Shown here in pieces: positions 46,118 to 55,150 of a stretch of 64,000 bases of DNA; within the stretch, counting starts at the first letter, position 1; each line of letters starts with the position of its first letter. Where the stretch lies: positions 372,001 to 436,000 of the forward strand of contig NZ_CP035033.1 of NCBI RefSeq assembly GCF_004028275.1. Direction: 5' to 3'. Source of the DNA: Hydrogenovibrio thermophilus (GTDB lineage Bacteria; Pseudomonadota; Gammaproteobacteria; Thiomicrospirales; Thiomicrospiraceae). A model generated the notes under the pieces. It was not told where the DNA came from. It saw only the letters and a list, made by a program, of their open reading frames with translations, and did no database searches. Both the position numbers and the translations under genes were made by a program.

Positions 46118-46206
46118 ATGATGACCGTTCGCGGCCGATGTGCGGTTCGGATCGCATTGAAGCCGCCAGACAAACCGATAAAAAGAATACAGTAAGAATA
46201 GAACCT

Positions 46207-47010
46207 ATGAGCCAGACACCGGACATCCTGAAAAAAATCATTTTACGCAAGCTTGAAGAAATCCAAGCCGGTTGCGACCGCATTCCGCTTCGGGAAATGA
46301 AGCAAAAAGCCTTGATGATGACCACTTCGCCGACACGAGGCTTTGCCGATGCGATGCAAGCCAAGTTGGACGCCGGTCAGTCGGCGGTGATTGCCGAAAT
46401 CAAAAAAGCTTCGCCGAGCAAAGGTGTGTTGCGCGACCCGTTCAACCCGGTGGAGATTGCCCAGAGTTATGCCGAGCACGGCGCGGCCTGTTTGTCGGTG
46501 TTGACAGACCAGGATTTTTTCCAGGGGGCGAATGCCTATTTGCAGCAAGTGCATGAAGCGGTGGATTTGCCGATTATCCGTAAAGATTTCATCGTTGACG
46601 ATTATCAGGTGTACGAAGCACGCGTCATTGGCGCTGACTGTATCTTGTTGATTGCCGCCGCCATCGGCGATGCCCAGATGTATGAACTGACCGAAACCGC
46701 GCTGCAACTTGGGTTGGACGTTCTGGTGGAAGTGCACAATGAAGCGGAAATGGAACGGGCGTTGCGTTTGCCGCTGCCGATGATCGGCATCAATAATCGC
46801 GACCTGCACACCTTTGATGTGTCGCTGGACACCACCATCCGCATGTTGGAGATGATTCCGGATGATCGCATCGTGATTACCGAAAGCGGAATCTTGGGGC
46901 CAGAGGATGTGCAAACCATGCGCGACCATCAGGTCAACAGCTTCTTGGTAGGCGAGGCCTTTATGCGCGCCGAAAATCCGGGCGAAAAACTGGCGGAATT
47001 GTTCCGTTGA
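46207..47010 (+). CDS. trpC: indole-3-glycerol phosphate synthase
   Basis: 267 residues, TIM barrel without a fused Trp[64 protein letters not shown] and [11 protein letters not shown] are family signatures with the catalytic Lys residues. It closes the indole ring from CdRP. An in-frame upstream ATG at 46138 would add 23 residues that do not match the family. No trpF, trpB or trpA follows; they must lie elsewhere. Confidence 0.93.
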   Translation: MSQTPDILKKIILRKLEEIQAGCDRIPLREMKQKALMMTTSPTRGFADAMQAKLDAGQSAVIAEIKKASPSKGVLRDPFNPVEIAQSYAEHGAACLSVLTDQDFFQGANAYLQQVHEAVDLPIIRKDFIVDDYQVYEARVIGADCILLIAAAIGDAQMYELTETALQLGLDVLVEVHNEAEMERALRLPLPMIGINNRDLHTFDVSLDTTIRMLEMIPDDRIVITESGILGPEDVQTMRDHQVNSFLVGEAFMRAENPGEKLAELFR

Positions 47011-47314
47011 CACCCTTTCAGGCGGTGCCGTCCGGGACCGCCAAATACGTCATGAAAAATTTATGAATTTTCCGATAAAAAGCTTGCAACTTTTTGAAAA
47101 AGCGGAATAATACGCTCTTCCTTTTTCACACAGAAACCTTCAGTTCGCTGCGCGAATTTTTAGGCAACAGAAAGAAAAATGGTTATTGCCTCACGTGCGT
47201 GTTGCACGTGGCTGGGATTTACTGAACTCAGCCTTTGTTCAGTAAATTATATTTAATCATTCATCCGGGCCGCATGCCTCCTTTGGCCGGGTGTTTTAAT
47301 AAGGTACTCCTTAC
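47011..47314. other. trpC-speD intergenic region
   Basis: A 304-base gap. The first part has a GGCGGT/ACCGCC hairpin after trpC without a T-run. The region around 47100 is AT-rich and likely holds the speD promoter. The second half is the structured leader listed separately. No small gene is evident. Confidence 0.55.
47192..47296 (+). promoter_or_regulatory. structured leader of speD, candidate attenuator or riboswitch-like element
   Basis: Three hairpins in a row. First: CACGTGC (47192-47198) with GCACGTG (47204-47210). Second: a perfect 10-bp stem, TTTACTGAAC (47218-47227) with GTTCAGTAAA (47237-47246). GGCTG just before it (47210-47214) can pair with CAGCC in its loop (47229-47233), making an H-type pseudoknot. 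Third: 47262-47271 pairs with 47285-47293 over nine bases with one bulge, followed by TTTT, like a terminator. It ends 19 bases before the speD start. No known riboswitch class was recognised. Confidence 0.5.
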
Positions 47315-47809
47315 ATGCCTCATTCAGAAAACGTACTGGTCACAAGTAACGACCATTTTGAAGTGATTGAAAAAACTGCGGTCATCAATGACTCCTGGCC
47401 GACACATGACCAGGCCATCGAAGATCAGACGCTGGATCATTTTATTTGCCGTGACGGCAAGACCTTTGCCGGCACACATTTGATTGCCGATTTTTGGGGG
47501 GCATCGCGCCTCGACGATTTGGAATTGATGGAAAAAGCCCTGCGTGAAGGGGTTGAAAAAGCCAAAGCGACTTTGCTGCATATTCATTTGCATCACTTTA
47601 CACCGAACGGCGGCATTTCCGGTGTGGCGGTGTTGGCCGAATCGCACATCAGTGTACACAGCTGGCCGGAGCGTAACTATGCGGCTTTTGACGTCTTTAT
47701 GTGTGGTGATTCCGAGCCGGAAAAAGCCATCGATGTTTTGAAAGCGGCCTTTACGCCGGAAAGAGTCGGGCTGGAAAATATTCTCAGGGGGGAAGTGACC
47801 GATGCCTAA
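47315..47809 (+). CDS. speD: S-adenosylmethionine decarboxylase proenzyme, class 1B
   Basis: 164 residues. The proenzyme cleaves before Ser110 in [13 protein letters not shown] to make the pyruvoyl group; His115 and Cys130 (DVFMCG) are the processing and catalytic residues, with the standard spacing of five and twenty from the serine. An N-terminal extension of about 45 residues precedes the usual [11 protein letters not shown] start. It provides decarboxylated SAM for spermidine. AAGG at 47301-47304 could pair with CCTT at 47309-47312, hiding the ribosome site. It overlaps speE by eight bases. Confidence 0.93.
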   Translation: MPHSENVLVTSNDHFEVIEKTAVINDSWPTHDQAIEDQTLDHFICRDGKTFAGTHLIADFWGASRLDDLELMEKALREGVEKAKATLLHIHLHHFTPNGGISGVAVLAESHISVHSWPERNYAAFDVFMCGDSEPEKAIDVLKAAFTPERVGLENILRGEVTDA

Positions 47810-48659
47810 AAGCGCTCAGACCTATTTGGAAACCCTTTATCCGAGTTGGGGACAGCAGTTCGTGATGGATGAAGTGTTGTTTGAAGTCGATACCGGTCAC
47901 CAGCATTTGGTGATTTTCAACAATGCGCAGTGGGGCACCGTGATGGCGTTGGACGGCGTGATTCAAACCACCGAGAAGGATGAGTTTATTTACCATGAAA
48001 TGATGACGCACGTGCCGATGTTGGCGCATGGTGCCGCCAAAAAAGTGCTGATCATCGGCGGCGGTGACGGCGGCATCTTGCGTGAAGTGTTGAAGCACGA
48101 CACGGTCGAGTCGGTCACCCAAGTGGAAATCGATCAACAGGTCATTGATATGTGTGTGCAATATTTGCCGAACCATTCGGCCGGCGCTTTTTCGAACCCG
48201 AAAGCGAATATCGTGATTGCCGACGGCGTGGATTTCGTGACCGAGTGTACTGAAAAATTCGATGTCATCATTTCCGATTCCACCGACCCGATTGGGCCGG
48301 GTGAAGTGTTGTTCACCTCGCGTTTTTACCAGGGCATCCAAAACTGCCTAAACGATGGTGGGGTGTTTGTGGCGCAGAACGGCGTGAGCTTTATGCAAAC
48401 CGATGAAGTGACCACCACTTACAAACGCTTGTCGCCGCTGTTTGCCGAAGCGACGTTTTATTCGGCAGCGGTGCCGACCTATGTGGGCGGCATAATGACC
48501 TTCGCTTGGGCGACGGATCGTACCGATTTGAACACGCAAAGCGTGGCCGTTTTGCAGCAGCGTTACGACGCCGCCAATTTGAATACCTGTTTTTACACAC
48601 CGGCGTTACACGCCGGCGCTTTTGCCCTGCCGAAATACGTGCAGGACGCCATGGTTTAA
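47802..48659 (+). CDS. speE: spermidine synthase
   Basis: 285 residues. [23 protein letters not shown] forms the N-terminal beta domain; [18 protein letters not shown] is the decarboxylated-SAM site, and [18 protein letters not shown] holds the catalytic Asp and putrescine contacts. It transfers aminopropyl to putrescine. It overlaps speD and is followed by an ornithine decarboxylase gene, giving a complete ornithine-to-spermidine route. Confidence 0.95.
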   Translation: MPKSAQTYLETLYPSWGQQFVMDEVLFEVDTGHQHLVIFNNAQWGTVMALDGVIQTTEKDEFIYHEMMTHVPMLAHGAAKKVLIIGGGDGGILREVLKHDTVESVTQVEIDQQVIDMCVQYLPNHSAGAFSNPKANIVIADGVDFVTECTEKFDVIISDSTDPIGPGEVLFTSRFYQGIQNCLNDGGVFVAQNGVSFMQTDEVTTTYKRLSPLFAEATFYSAAVPTYVGGIMTFAWATDRTDLNTQSVAVLQQRYDAANLNTCFYTPALHAGAFALPKYVQDAMV

Positions 48660-48685
48660 CGTTGGTTAAACCGATTTTATGACTC

Positions 48686-48697
48686 GGCCCGCGGGCC
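48686..48697. repeat. perfect 12-bp GC palindrome before the ODC ribosome site
   Basis: GGCCCGCGGGCC is self-complementary and ends three bases before AGGAG of the ornithine decarboxylase gene. It could be a small mRNA hairpin affecting initiation. Confidence 0.5.
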
Positions 48698-48717
48698 ATT
48701 AGGAGATAAAACAGACC

Positions 48718-49917
48718 TTGAACACAGACGCACTTGTCCAACATTTTGCGGAACAAACGCACCCGGATGAACTCGAACAATTCGACCGCTCGACGCTGAG
48801 CCAGTTGTTGAAGGAACACGAGACGCCATTTTTGGTGCTGGACTTGCAGGAAGTCGAATACCAGTATCACGCTTTGCAAAACGCTTTGCCGGGCGTGTCG
48901 CTTTTTTACGCCATTAAATCCCTGGCGCATCCGGCGGTGATTCGCCGTTTGAAAAAACTCGGCGGCCAGTTCGACCTGGCCACGGCAGGCGAAGTGGATT
49001 TGGTAAAAGGTTTGGGCGTGGCCGGCGAACAGTGCATTCACACCCATCCGATTAAAAAGGATAAGGAAATCCGTCACGCGCTGGAATTCGGTTGCCGGCG
49101 GTTTGTGGTGGATAACCCGGCCGAAGTGATTAAGTTTGTACCTTATAAAGACGACGTGGAATTGATCATTCGCGTCAGTTTCCGCAGTCAGGACGCCACG
49201 GTGGATTTGTCCCGCAAGTTCGGTTGCGCCTTGGAAGAATTGCCAGGCCTGGTGGATTTGGCGATGAGCAATGGCATGACCGTGTCCGGTTTGTCTTTCC
49301 ATGTGGGGTCGCAATCCCTGTCGCCGTTTGCCCAGGTGAATGCGATTCAGGCGTCGTTGGCGGCGATGAAGGAAATGGCGCATGTGTCCTGGAAGTGGTT
49401 GGACATCGGCGGCAGTTTCCCGGTGTCTTATCAAGGGCCGGTGATGCCGATTGACGATTTCTGTGCGCCGATTCGCGAGGCTTTGTTGGACGTGCCGGAG
49501 GGGATTGAAGTCTTCGCCGAGCCGGGTCGGTTTATTTCCGCGCCGTCGATGATCGAAGTCCTGCGCATTGTCGGTAAAGCCAAGCGCGGTGCGCGGACTT
49601 GGTATTATCTGGATGACGGTGTTTACGGTGCCTTGAGTGGGCAGATGTATGACCATGCGCAATATCCGATTACCCCGTTAAAACCGTTCGACCCGACCGG
49701 CGATTTCTTCCCGAGCGTGTTGGCAGGACCGACGTGTGACAGTGTGGACGTCATCGACGAAGACATTGAATTGCCGGATTTGGCGGTGGGCGATGTGCTG
49801 GTGGCGAAACAAATGGGGGCTTACACCATTGCGTCCGCCTCGGAATTTAACTATTATCCTAAACCCAAAGTGGTGGTGGTCGAAGATTTGATCGAACACC
49901 CGGAAGACGAATCGTAA
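48718..49917 (+). CDS. ornithine decarboxylase-type PLP enzyme (alanine-racemase fold)
   Basis: 399 residues, type III PLP fold of the eukaryote-like ornithine/diaminopimelate decarboxylase family. The PLP lysine is in SLFYAIKS (Lys67), the phosphate loop in FAEPGRF, and the catalytic Cys-Asp in LAGPTCDSVDVI. Placement after speD-speE makes ornithine the likely substrate, giving putrescine; lysine or a carboxynorspermidine-type substrate is possible. The start is TTG with AGGAG 12 bases upstream; no ATG fits. A CCAGGCCTGG copy is at 49243-49252. Confidence 0.85.
   Translation: MNTDALVQHFAEQTHPDELEQFDRSTLSQLLKEHETPFLVLDLQEVEYQYHALQNALPGVSLFYAIKSLAHPAVIRRLKKLGGQFDLATAGEVDLVKGLGVAGEQCIHTHPIKKDKEIRHALEFGCRRFVVDNPAEVIKFVPYKDDVELIIRVSFRSQDATVDLSRKFGCALEELPGLVDLAMSNGMTVSGLSFHVGSQSLSPFAQVNAIQASLAAMKEMAHVSWKWLDIGGSFPVSYQGPVMPIDDFCAPIREALLDVPEGIEVFAEPGRFISAPSMIEVLRIVGKAKRGARTWYYLDDGVYGALSGQMYDHAQYPITPLKPFDPTGDFFPSVLAGPTCDSVDVIDEDIELPDLAVGDVLVAKQMGAYTIASASEFNYYPKPKVVVVEDLIEHPEDES
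49243..49252. repeat. CCAGGCCTGG palindrome, copy 14 (in ornithine decarboxylase gene)
   Basis: Perfect 10-mer read Pro-Gly-Leu, preceded by GAATTG and followed by TGGATTTG. Confidence 0.9.
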
Positions 49918-49934
49918 ACATTCCAGGAGGATTT

Positions 49935-50351
49935 ATGGCCACAGTAGTGAAATGGCAGGGCGGCATGGCCTTTAAAGGCACAACCGAAAGCGGGCACGAC
50001 GTCCTGATGGACGCGGCGCCGGAAGTCGGTGGTGAAAACAAAGGCGCTCGTCCGATGGAAATGGTGCTGCTGGGGCTGGGCGGTTGTACCAGCATCGATG
50101 TGATGATGATGTTGCAGAAAAGCCAGCAGGACGTCACCGATTGCGAAGTGGCAATAGAGTCCGAACGCTCCGATTCCATTCCCAAGGTGTTCACCAAGAT
50201 TCATGTCCACTTCAAGGTGAGCGGACATGGCTTGAACCCGAAGAAGGTCGAGCGGGCCGTGAACCTATCGGCGGAAAAATACTGCTCGGTGTCGAAAATG
50301 CTCGAGCATTCCGTTGAGATGAGTCACGACTTCGAAATCATTGAGGTGTAA
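49935..50351 (+). CDS. OsmC family protein (YhfA-like)
   Basis: 138 residues. GARPMEMVLLGLGGCTSIDVMMML carries the first conserved Cys and LSAEKYCSVSKML the second, the pair used by OsmC/Ohr proteins to reduce peroxides. The short form with this spacing fits the YhfA branch, whose substrate is unknown. CAGGAGG precedes the ATG. It lies 17 bases after the ornithine decarboxylase gene and probably shares its transcript, ending at the strong palindromic terminator. Confidence 0.85.
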   Translation: MATVVKWQGGMAFKGTTESGHDVLMDAAPEVGGENKGARPMEMVLLGLGGCTSIDVMMMLQKSQQDVTDCEVAIESERSDSIPKVFTKIHVHFKVSGHGLNPKKVERAVNLSAEKYCSVSKMLEHSVEMSHDFEIIEV

Positions 50352-50401
50352 AGTTGGGGTTGCGCGGCTACCGCGCACCCGAAACGCATAACCGTTCTTT
50401 A

Positions 50402-50428
50402 AAAACGCCCAGGCCTGGGCGTTTTTTC
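50402..50428. terminator. bidirectional terminator built on CCAGGCCTGG (copy 15)
   Basis: Positions 50402-50425 are a perfect 24-base palindrome, AAAACGCCCAGG plus its reverse complement, ending in TTTTTT. It lies between the convergent OsmC and peptidase genes. The core 10-mer is at 50409-50418. Confidence 0.85.
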
Positions 50429-50448
50429 GTTTCAGCTCTCTGACAAAA

Positions 50449-51504
50449 TCAATCCAGTTTCGCCACTTTTTTCAAGACGGTCAAGAACGCCTGGCAGGCT
50501 TCGATGGAAGCGGTTTCGTCCATGGTGTGATAACCGGTGGTCGGAATCTGCAAGGTGGTGCCGTGCACCAGGCCGTTGGCATTGGCCGTGATGCGGCCCA
50601 GTTCCGTACGCCCAATGCTTTGTTTCGGCTGACCGTTCAACTTGGCCTGCTGATTGAGTTGCTCGATGTATTCGTCCTTGAAGCCGTAAGGAATGTCCAG
50701 TTCGTAACAGAGTTGTGCCAGTTGCCGGGTGGCTTCCGCATTGAACTCGGCGTTTTCGTCGCGGTTTCGCAACACCACCAACTGTTTATCGGCTTCAGTT
50801 CGGTTTTTGTACGGACTGGTGTCGAGCACATAAAGCTGGTTGGTGGGGTTGCCGAAACGGCGAAACCATTCCAGTAGGTAGCGCCAGCTCCCGCCGGACT
50901 CTTCTTCTGCGGTGAAAAACGCCGTGCCTTGGTACCCCAGACTGAACAGGTGCACCAGCATGGCGGCGGTGAGCACGTTATCGAGCTGACCGGACAGCAG
51001 GCCTTGTTGAATTTTCAATTTGTCCTGAAAGCCGACCGGCGTGCCGGCGACCAAATGTTCCAAGCCATTCACTTCAAAAATCAGGTTGTTGCGGAATTCA
51101 CAGATATAAGCGTTATCGATGGTGCCGGAACCACGGTAGGCGCCCGACCAGGGTTCATACGCGAGTACCGGCGTGTTTTCGAAACGGTTCATCAGCGTCA
51201 TTTTTAGCTCGTCACTGACATCGTTGCCGTGCAAAGTGGTCATGCGTCCGGCGATAAAAGCGGCGAATTGGAATTCGTTGGGGCCGGTGCAAATCAATCC
51301 GTGGCGATCAATGTGGCTGGACAAAAAGGTGCTGTCAGGCCGCTCGCCCTGAGCGACTAATAGGCCTTCATACCAGGTGACTCGTGCACCGCGCTCTTCC
51401 AGTTCGCGTTGCAGAACGCGGAAAAAAGAATGTTCGGCGCCGACCACACTGGGTTGTCGAATCAGGGATTTAAGTAGGTCGATAAACTCGTTGAAGCTGT
51501 CCAT
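50449..51504 (-). CDS. M42/M20-like metallopeptidase family protein
   Basis: About 351 residues. Likely metal and catalytic sites: SSHIDRHGL (His, Asp), GQLDNVLTAAMLV (bridging Asp), FTAEEESGGSWR (catalytic Glu pair), LDTSPY and the C-terminal TTGYHTMDE with His. This resembles M42/M20 aminopeptidases. The substrate is unknown. The ATG at 51504 (MDSFNEFIDLLKSLI) is preferred over a TTG at 51543. It is convergent with the OsmC gene. Confidence 0.75.
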   Translation of the reverse strand: MDSFNEFIDLLKSLIRQPSVVGAEHSFFRVLQRELEERGARVTWYEGLLVAQGERPDSTFLSSHIDRHGLICTGPNEFQFAAFIAGRMTTLHGNDVSDELKMTLMNRFENTPVLAYEPWSGAYRGSGTIDNAYICEFRNNLIFEVNGLEHLVAGTPVGFQDKLKIQQGLLSGQLDNVLTAAMLVHLFSLGYQGTAFFTAEEESGGSWRYLLEWFRRFGNPTNQLYVLDTSPYKNRTEADKQLVVLRNRDENAEFNAEATRQLAQLCYELDIPYGFKDEYIEQLNQQAKLNGQPKQSIGRTELGRITANANGLVHGTTLQIPTTGYHTMDETASIEACQAFLTVLKKVAKLD

Positions 51505-51629
51505 GGGCGGGGTCTCAAATGGAAAATCAGAGGGTTTTTCCAACCATTTTAAGGGAAGTTTTACCCGAACGTCATCGTTTTTGAACGCTTTTTAAACGGG
51601 TTCAGCCGCCGTTGAGTTTGAGTCAGCGT

Positions 51630-52937
51630 TTAGGCGTTTTGGATGGCGGATTGTACGGCGGTTTTGACCGCCTGAGTCAGCCCGTTTGTCAGTTGGTTCA
51701 GCTGCGCTTGCGGGATGTTATACGCCGGCATGGTATAAATCAGTTTGCCGAAAGGGCGTACCCAAATACCTTTTTCAATGCCGACGGCTTGGATGTGTGG
51801 GCCTAAGTCGCCGCGTTCCAGTTCAATGACGCCGATGGCGCCGAGCACACGGGTGTCGGCGATGCCGTCTTGCGTTTTCAGCGGTAACAAGGTGTCATTG
51901 AACTGGTCTTCAATGCGTTGAATGTTGTCTTGCCAAGGTGAATCCAGCAGGACATCGATGTTGGCGATGGCAGCGCGGCAGGCCAGCGGGTTGCCCATAA
52001 AGGTCGGACCGTGGGCGAGGATGCCCGGCTGGCCTTGGCTGATGGTGTCGCTGATGTCAGTGGTGGCGAGTGTGGCGGCGAGCGTGATGTGACCGCCGGT
52101 GAGGGTTTTGCCGAGCGCCATGATGTCCGGGCGGATGTCGGCCCATTCGCAGGCGAAAAGCTTACCGGTGCGGCCGAAGCCGGTGGCGATTTCGTCGGCA
52201 ATCAACAGGACGTTGAATTCGTCGCACAAGCTGCGCAGTTGGCGCAGGAAGTCCGGGCGGTAAAAACGCATGCCGCCGGCGCCTTGCACAATCGGTTCGA
52301 TGGTGACGGCGGCGATGTCGTCATGGTGCTGTTCCAGAAGCTGGCGAACGGCGGCAATGTCGCTGTCGTCGGAATTGATATCGAAGCCCATTTGCGGGGC
52401 GGGGGCGAAGAAATGTTGTGGCAACACTTGTGAAAACAAACTGTGCATGCCATTGACCGGGTCGCAGATGGCCATGGTGGCGAAGGTGTCGCCGTGGTAG
52501 CCGTGTTCGAAACTGAGCAGTTTGTTTTTATTCGGTTGCTCACGGCTGATCCAATATTGCATGGCCATTTTGATGGCGACTTCCATGGCGACGGAACCGG
52601 AATCGACCAGAAAGACTTTTTCCAACCCGTCCGGTGTCAGTTTGACCAGGCGTTTGGCGAGCTCGATGGCGGGTTCGTGGGTGAAGCCGCCGAACATGAT
52701 GTGCGGCATGGTGTCGATTTGCTCGTGCATGGCTTGCTGGATTTTCGGGTGGTTGTAACCGTGCATGGCGGCCCACCAGGAGCTCATGCCGTCGACCAGT
52801 TCGGTGCCGTCCGCCAAGGTGATGATTGCCCCCTGGGTTTTGGCGACGCCGATGGCTGGAATGCCGGCGGGCATTTTGGCGTAAGGATGCCAGATGTGGT
52901 TTTGGTCGAAATCCAGGAGTGTTGGCCAGTCCGTCAT
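51630..52937 (-). CDS. bioA: adenosylmethionine-8-amino-7-oxononanoate aminotransferase
   Basis: 435 residues, class III aminotransferase. BioA landmarks are DQNHIWHPYAKMP, GMSSWWAAMHGYNHP, FEHGYHGDTFATMAICDP, the DEIATGFGRTGKLFACE motif and the PLP lysine in ALGKTLTGG, plus HGPTFMGNPLACRAA. It makes diaminopelargonate using SAM as amino donor, the step before BioD. It is unlinked to bioD at 38.9 kb. The ATG at 52937 matches the family start; an upstream extension in frame is rejected. Confidence 0.93.
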   Translation of the reverse strand: MTDWPTLLDFDQNHIWHPYAKMPAGIPAIGVAKTQGAIITLADGTELVDGMSSWWAAMHGYNHPKIQQAMHEQIDTMPHIMFGGFTHEPAIELAKRLVKLTPDGLEKVFLVDSGSVAMEVAIKMAMQYWISREQPNKNKLLSFEHGYHGDTFATMAICDPVNGMHSLFSQVLPQHFFAPAPQMGFDINSDDSDIAAVRQLLEQHHDDIAAVTIEPIVQGAGGMRFYRPDFLRQLRSLCDEFNVLLIADEIATGFGRTGKLFACEWADIRPDIMALGKTLTGGHITLAATLATTDISDTISQGQPGILAHGPTFMGNPLACRAAIANIDVLLDSPWQDNIQRIEDQFNDTLLPLKTQDGIADTRVLGAIGVIELERGDLGPHIQAVGIEKGIWVRPFGKLIYTMPAYNIPQAQLNQLTNGLTQAVKTAVQSAIQNA

Positions 52938-53038
52938 AAGTGCCCCGTTCGGTTGTGGGTGAAAATTGCAATCGGTCAGACGGGCATTATACAAATCCCG
53001 CCGTTGGAAATCGAACTCTGCACGAATATCGAAATTGA

Positions 53039-53048
53039 CCAGGCCTGG
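53039..53048. repeat. CCAGGCCTGG palindrome, copy 16 (between truC and bioA)
   Basis: Perfect 10-mer in the gap upstream of bioA, preceded by GAAATTGA and only 28 bases from the next copy. No T-run follows. Confidence 0.9.
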
Positions 53049-53068
53049 CAGCCTGCTAGCCCAAAACC

Positions 53069-53848
53069 TTAATCGTCCAGGCCTGGCGAGTTTTGCCAGT
53101 TCAAGGCGTTGAGCGCCGTTTGAAAAGAGGTTTCCGGTTCGGCCGTCAAATGCAGGTGTTCGCCGGTGACAGGGTGCGTGAAGATGAGGTCGGTGGCGGC
53201 GAGGTAGAGTCGGTGCTGTCCCAGCCAGTCGTGAAAGAAATGGTTGTGGTGTCGGTCGCCGTATTGCACGTCGCCGATGATTGGGTGGTTGATGTGGTTG
53301 AGGTGACGGCGAAGTTGATGCTTGCGGCCAGTCTGCGGCATGAGTTTCAACAGTGAGTAACGCTGGTGGTCGTAACGGCCCATCCGGTGTGTGACTTCCG
53401 CGATGGCGAGGCGCTGAAACCGGGTGACGGCTTCTTGAGGTGGTTTGTCCTGGCGAGCGTGCTTGTCGGCGATTTTATCGAGCTTATGTTTCAGGGCATG
53501 ATCGATTTCGCCGCTTTCAGGTGTCCAGCCGCGGCAAATGGCTTGGTAATGTTTTGCAATCTGGTGGGCTTCAAATTGTTCGCCCATGCGTTGGGCGGTG
53601 TCGCGGTCCAGTGCAAACAGTAACAGACCGGAAGTGGCTTTATCCAAACGATGCAGGGTGTGAACCGGTTGGCCGATGGCATCTCGCGTCATTTGCAAGG
53701 CGAAACGGGTTTCGTGTTTATCGATGGGGGAGCGGTGTACCAATAGCCCGGCCGGTTTGTGGATGGCGACCAAATGGTCGTCCTGATAGATAATTTTGAA
53801 TTGGTCGAGCTGACAGTCGGTATGCATAATAATAAGTGGCGGTGCCAT
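53069..53848 (-). CDS. truC: tRNA pseudouridine(65) synthase TruC
   Basis: About 252-259 residues, RluA family. The catalytic motif is HTLHRLDKATSGLLLF with the nucleophilic Asp. The pattern ELDKIADKHAR/QD, GRYDHQRYSLLKLMPQTGRKHQLRRHLNHINHPIIGD matches E. coli TruC closely, more than RluA, RluC or RluD. It modifies U65 in certain tRNAs. The start may be 53827 (MHTDCQLDQF) rather than 53848; neither has a clear ribosome site. It ends with a CCAGGCCTGG copy. Confidence 0.88.
   Translation of the reverse strand: MAPPLIIMHTDCQLDQFKIIYQDDHLVAIHKPAGLLVHRSPIDKHETRFALQMTRDAIGQPVHTLHRLDKATSGLLLFALDRDTAQRMGEQFEAHQIAKHYQAICRGWTPESGEIDHALKHKLDKIADKHARQDKPPQEAVTRFQRLAIAEVTHRMGRYDHQRYSLLKLMPQTGRKHQLRRHLNHINHPIIGDVQYGDRHHNHFFHDWLGQHRLYLAATDLIFTHPVTGEHLHLTAEPETSFQTALNALNWQNSPGLDD
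53077..53086. repeat. CCAGGCCTGG palindrome, copy 17 (last codons of truC)
   Basis: Perfect 10-mer encoding Pro-Gly-Leu two residues before the truC stop codon, followed by CGAGTTTT. Confidence 0.9.
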
Positions 53849-53942
53849 CCGGTTTCGGTTTCACAGTGGTTGCATATTGTAAACAAAACCCTGTGCTGAA
53901 ATAAGAGGCGATGTATTTGTGCACATAAATAAGGAGCAAAAC

Positions 53943-54455
53943 ATGATGGTATTCAAACGATTAGCTGATTTAGGTGGTTGGATTGCGTTGGGATTGTTTG
54001 CCGGGATGGCGCCGGTTCAAGCGGCGGATGTGGTGACGACCAAGAACATCGGTTTGGAATTGGCGAACCAGATTGCCATGGCGAGTGTGGAAGCATGCCG
54101 TAAAGACGGTTATCAGGTCAGCGCCGTGGTGGTCGATCGCAACGGCAATTTACGTTCCGCCATGCGCGATGATTTGGCGGCGCGATTTACATTGCAAATC
54201 GCTCAGGAAAAAGCGAATATGGTGGTGATGTCCGGGTTGAAATCCGGCGAGTTTCGAAAACTGCGAGCGGATATTCGTCCGGAGCTGAATCACATTGATG
54301 GTTTGATTGTCATGGAAGGTGGTGTGCCGATTACGGCGGCCGGTGCGCGAATCGGGGCGATTGGCGTCAGCGGTGCACCGGGCGGCGACAAAGATGAGGT
54401 CTGCGCCATGAAGGCACTGGAATCGGTTCAGGATCGGTTGGATTTCGCGGAGTAA
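53943..54455 (+). CDS. secreted GlcG/HbpS-like haem-binding family protein
   Basis: 170 residues. A signal peptide ends at PVQA-AD, so the protein is periplasmic. The mature chain is one GlcG/HbpS (DUF336) domain: YQVSAVVVDRNGNLRSAMRDD, FTLQIAQEKANMVV, and GGVPITAAGARIGAIGVSGAPGGDKDEVCA. Family members bind haem or small ligands, or assist redox sensing; the role here is unknown. AAGGAG is well placed before the ATG. It is followed after 15 bases by a DUF302 gene, forming a two-gene exported-protein unit. Confidence 0.85.
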   Translation: MMVFKRLADLGGWIALGLFAGMAPVQAADVVTTKNIGLELANQIAMASVEACRKDGYQVSAVVVDRNGNLRSAMRDDLAARFTLQIAQEKANMVVMSGLKSGEFRKLRADIRPELNHIDGLIVMEGGVPITAAGARIGAIGVSGAPGGDKDEVCAMKALESVQDRLDFAE

Positions 54456-54470
54456 AACACAGGAGTCATT

Positions 54471-54923
54471 ATGCGGAAGCTGGCTTGTTTAATAGGAGGT
54501 TTGGTGATGGCGTTGTCCATGTCGGCGAAGGCCGAGTTGATTGAGGTGCAAAGCGAAAATGATTTTCAACAGACGGTGACGAAGCTGAAAAGCGCCATCG
54601 AAGTGGAAGGGATGACGATTTTCGCCACCGTCGATCATGCAGCGGGTGCGCAAAAGGTCGATTTGTTTCTGGCGCCGAATACGATGGTGATGTTTGGTAA
54701 CCCGAAAGTCGGCACCAAGCTGATGCAATGCGATTCGCAAGTCGGTATTGAGTTGCCGTTGAAAATGCTAGTGACGCAGGACCTGAATCATAAGGTTTGG
54801 GTGACCTACGAAAACCCGGAGGCTTTGGCGAAGCGGTTTGACTTGTCGAAATGTCAGCCGACTTTAAGCAAGGTGGCGGATGTGTTGCAATCCTTGGCGT
54901 CGGTGGCCGGAAAATCGGAATAA
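54471..54923 (+). CDS. secreted DUF302 domain protein
   Basis: 150 residues. Signal peptide cleaved near AKA-EL. The DUF302 fold shows FQQTVTKLKSAIEVEGMTIFATVDHAAGA, DLFLAPNTMVMFGNPKVGTKLMQCD and LPLKMLV. DUF302 proteins are small periplasmic proteins of unknown function, often in sulfur oxidisers. Two Cys residues (LMQCD and LSKCQ) could form a disulfide. It lies 15 bases after the GlcG-like gene. Confidence 0.85.
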   Translation: MRKLACLIGGLVMALSMSAKAELIEVQSENDFQQTVTKLKSAIEVEGMTIFATVDHAAGAQKVDLFLAPNTMVMFGNPKVGTKLMQCDSQVGIELPLKMLVTQDLNHKVWVTYENPEALAKRFDLSKCQPTLSKVADVLQSLASVAGKSE

Positions 54924-55103
54924 ATCTTTCGTAACAAGGACTTGAAATGGTGGGGCAGGTGTTTTTAAATGAAGCCTCGCTTTTATGCGGTTGGGTAAGG
55001 GGTGATTTGAATCCGAAATTGTCGCGGTTCATCGTTGAAAAACACAGTCAAAATCGGCAAAAAAAGGCCTTCCGGAGAAAATAGAAAAATTCCGGTTTTT
55101 TTC

Positions 55104-55131
55104 TTGACACCCAGTATTTTTCCTTTAAAAT
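55104..55131 (+). promoter_or_regulatory. sigma-70 promoter of the tRNA-tufB operon
   Basis: TTGACA (55104-55109) and TAAAAT (55126-55131) are 16 bases apart, 19 bases before the tRNA-Tyr gene. The -35 is consensus, as expected for a stable-RNA promoter. A GC-rich stretch (TACGCCCATC) follows the -10 box, similar to a stringent discriminator. Confidence 0.7.
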
Positions 55132-55150
55132 ACGCCCATCAATTTGATTG

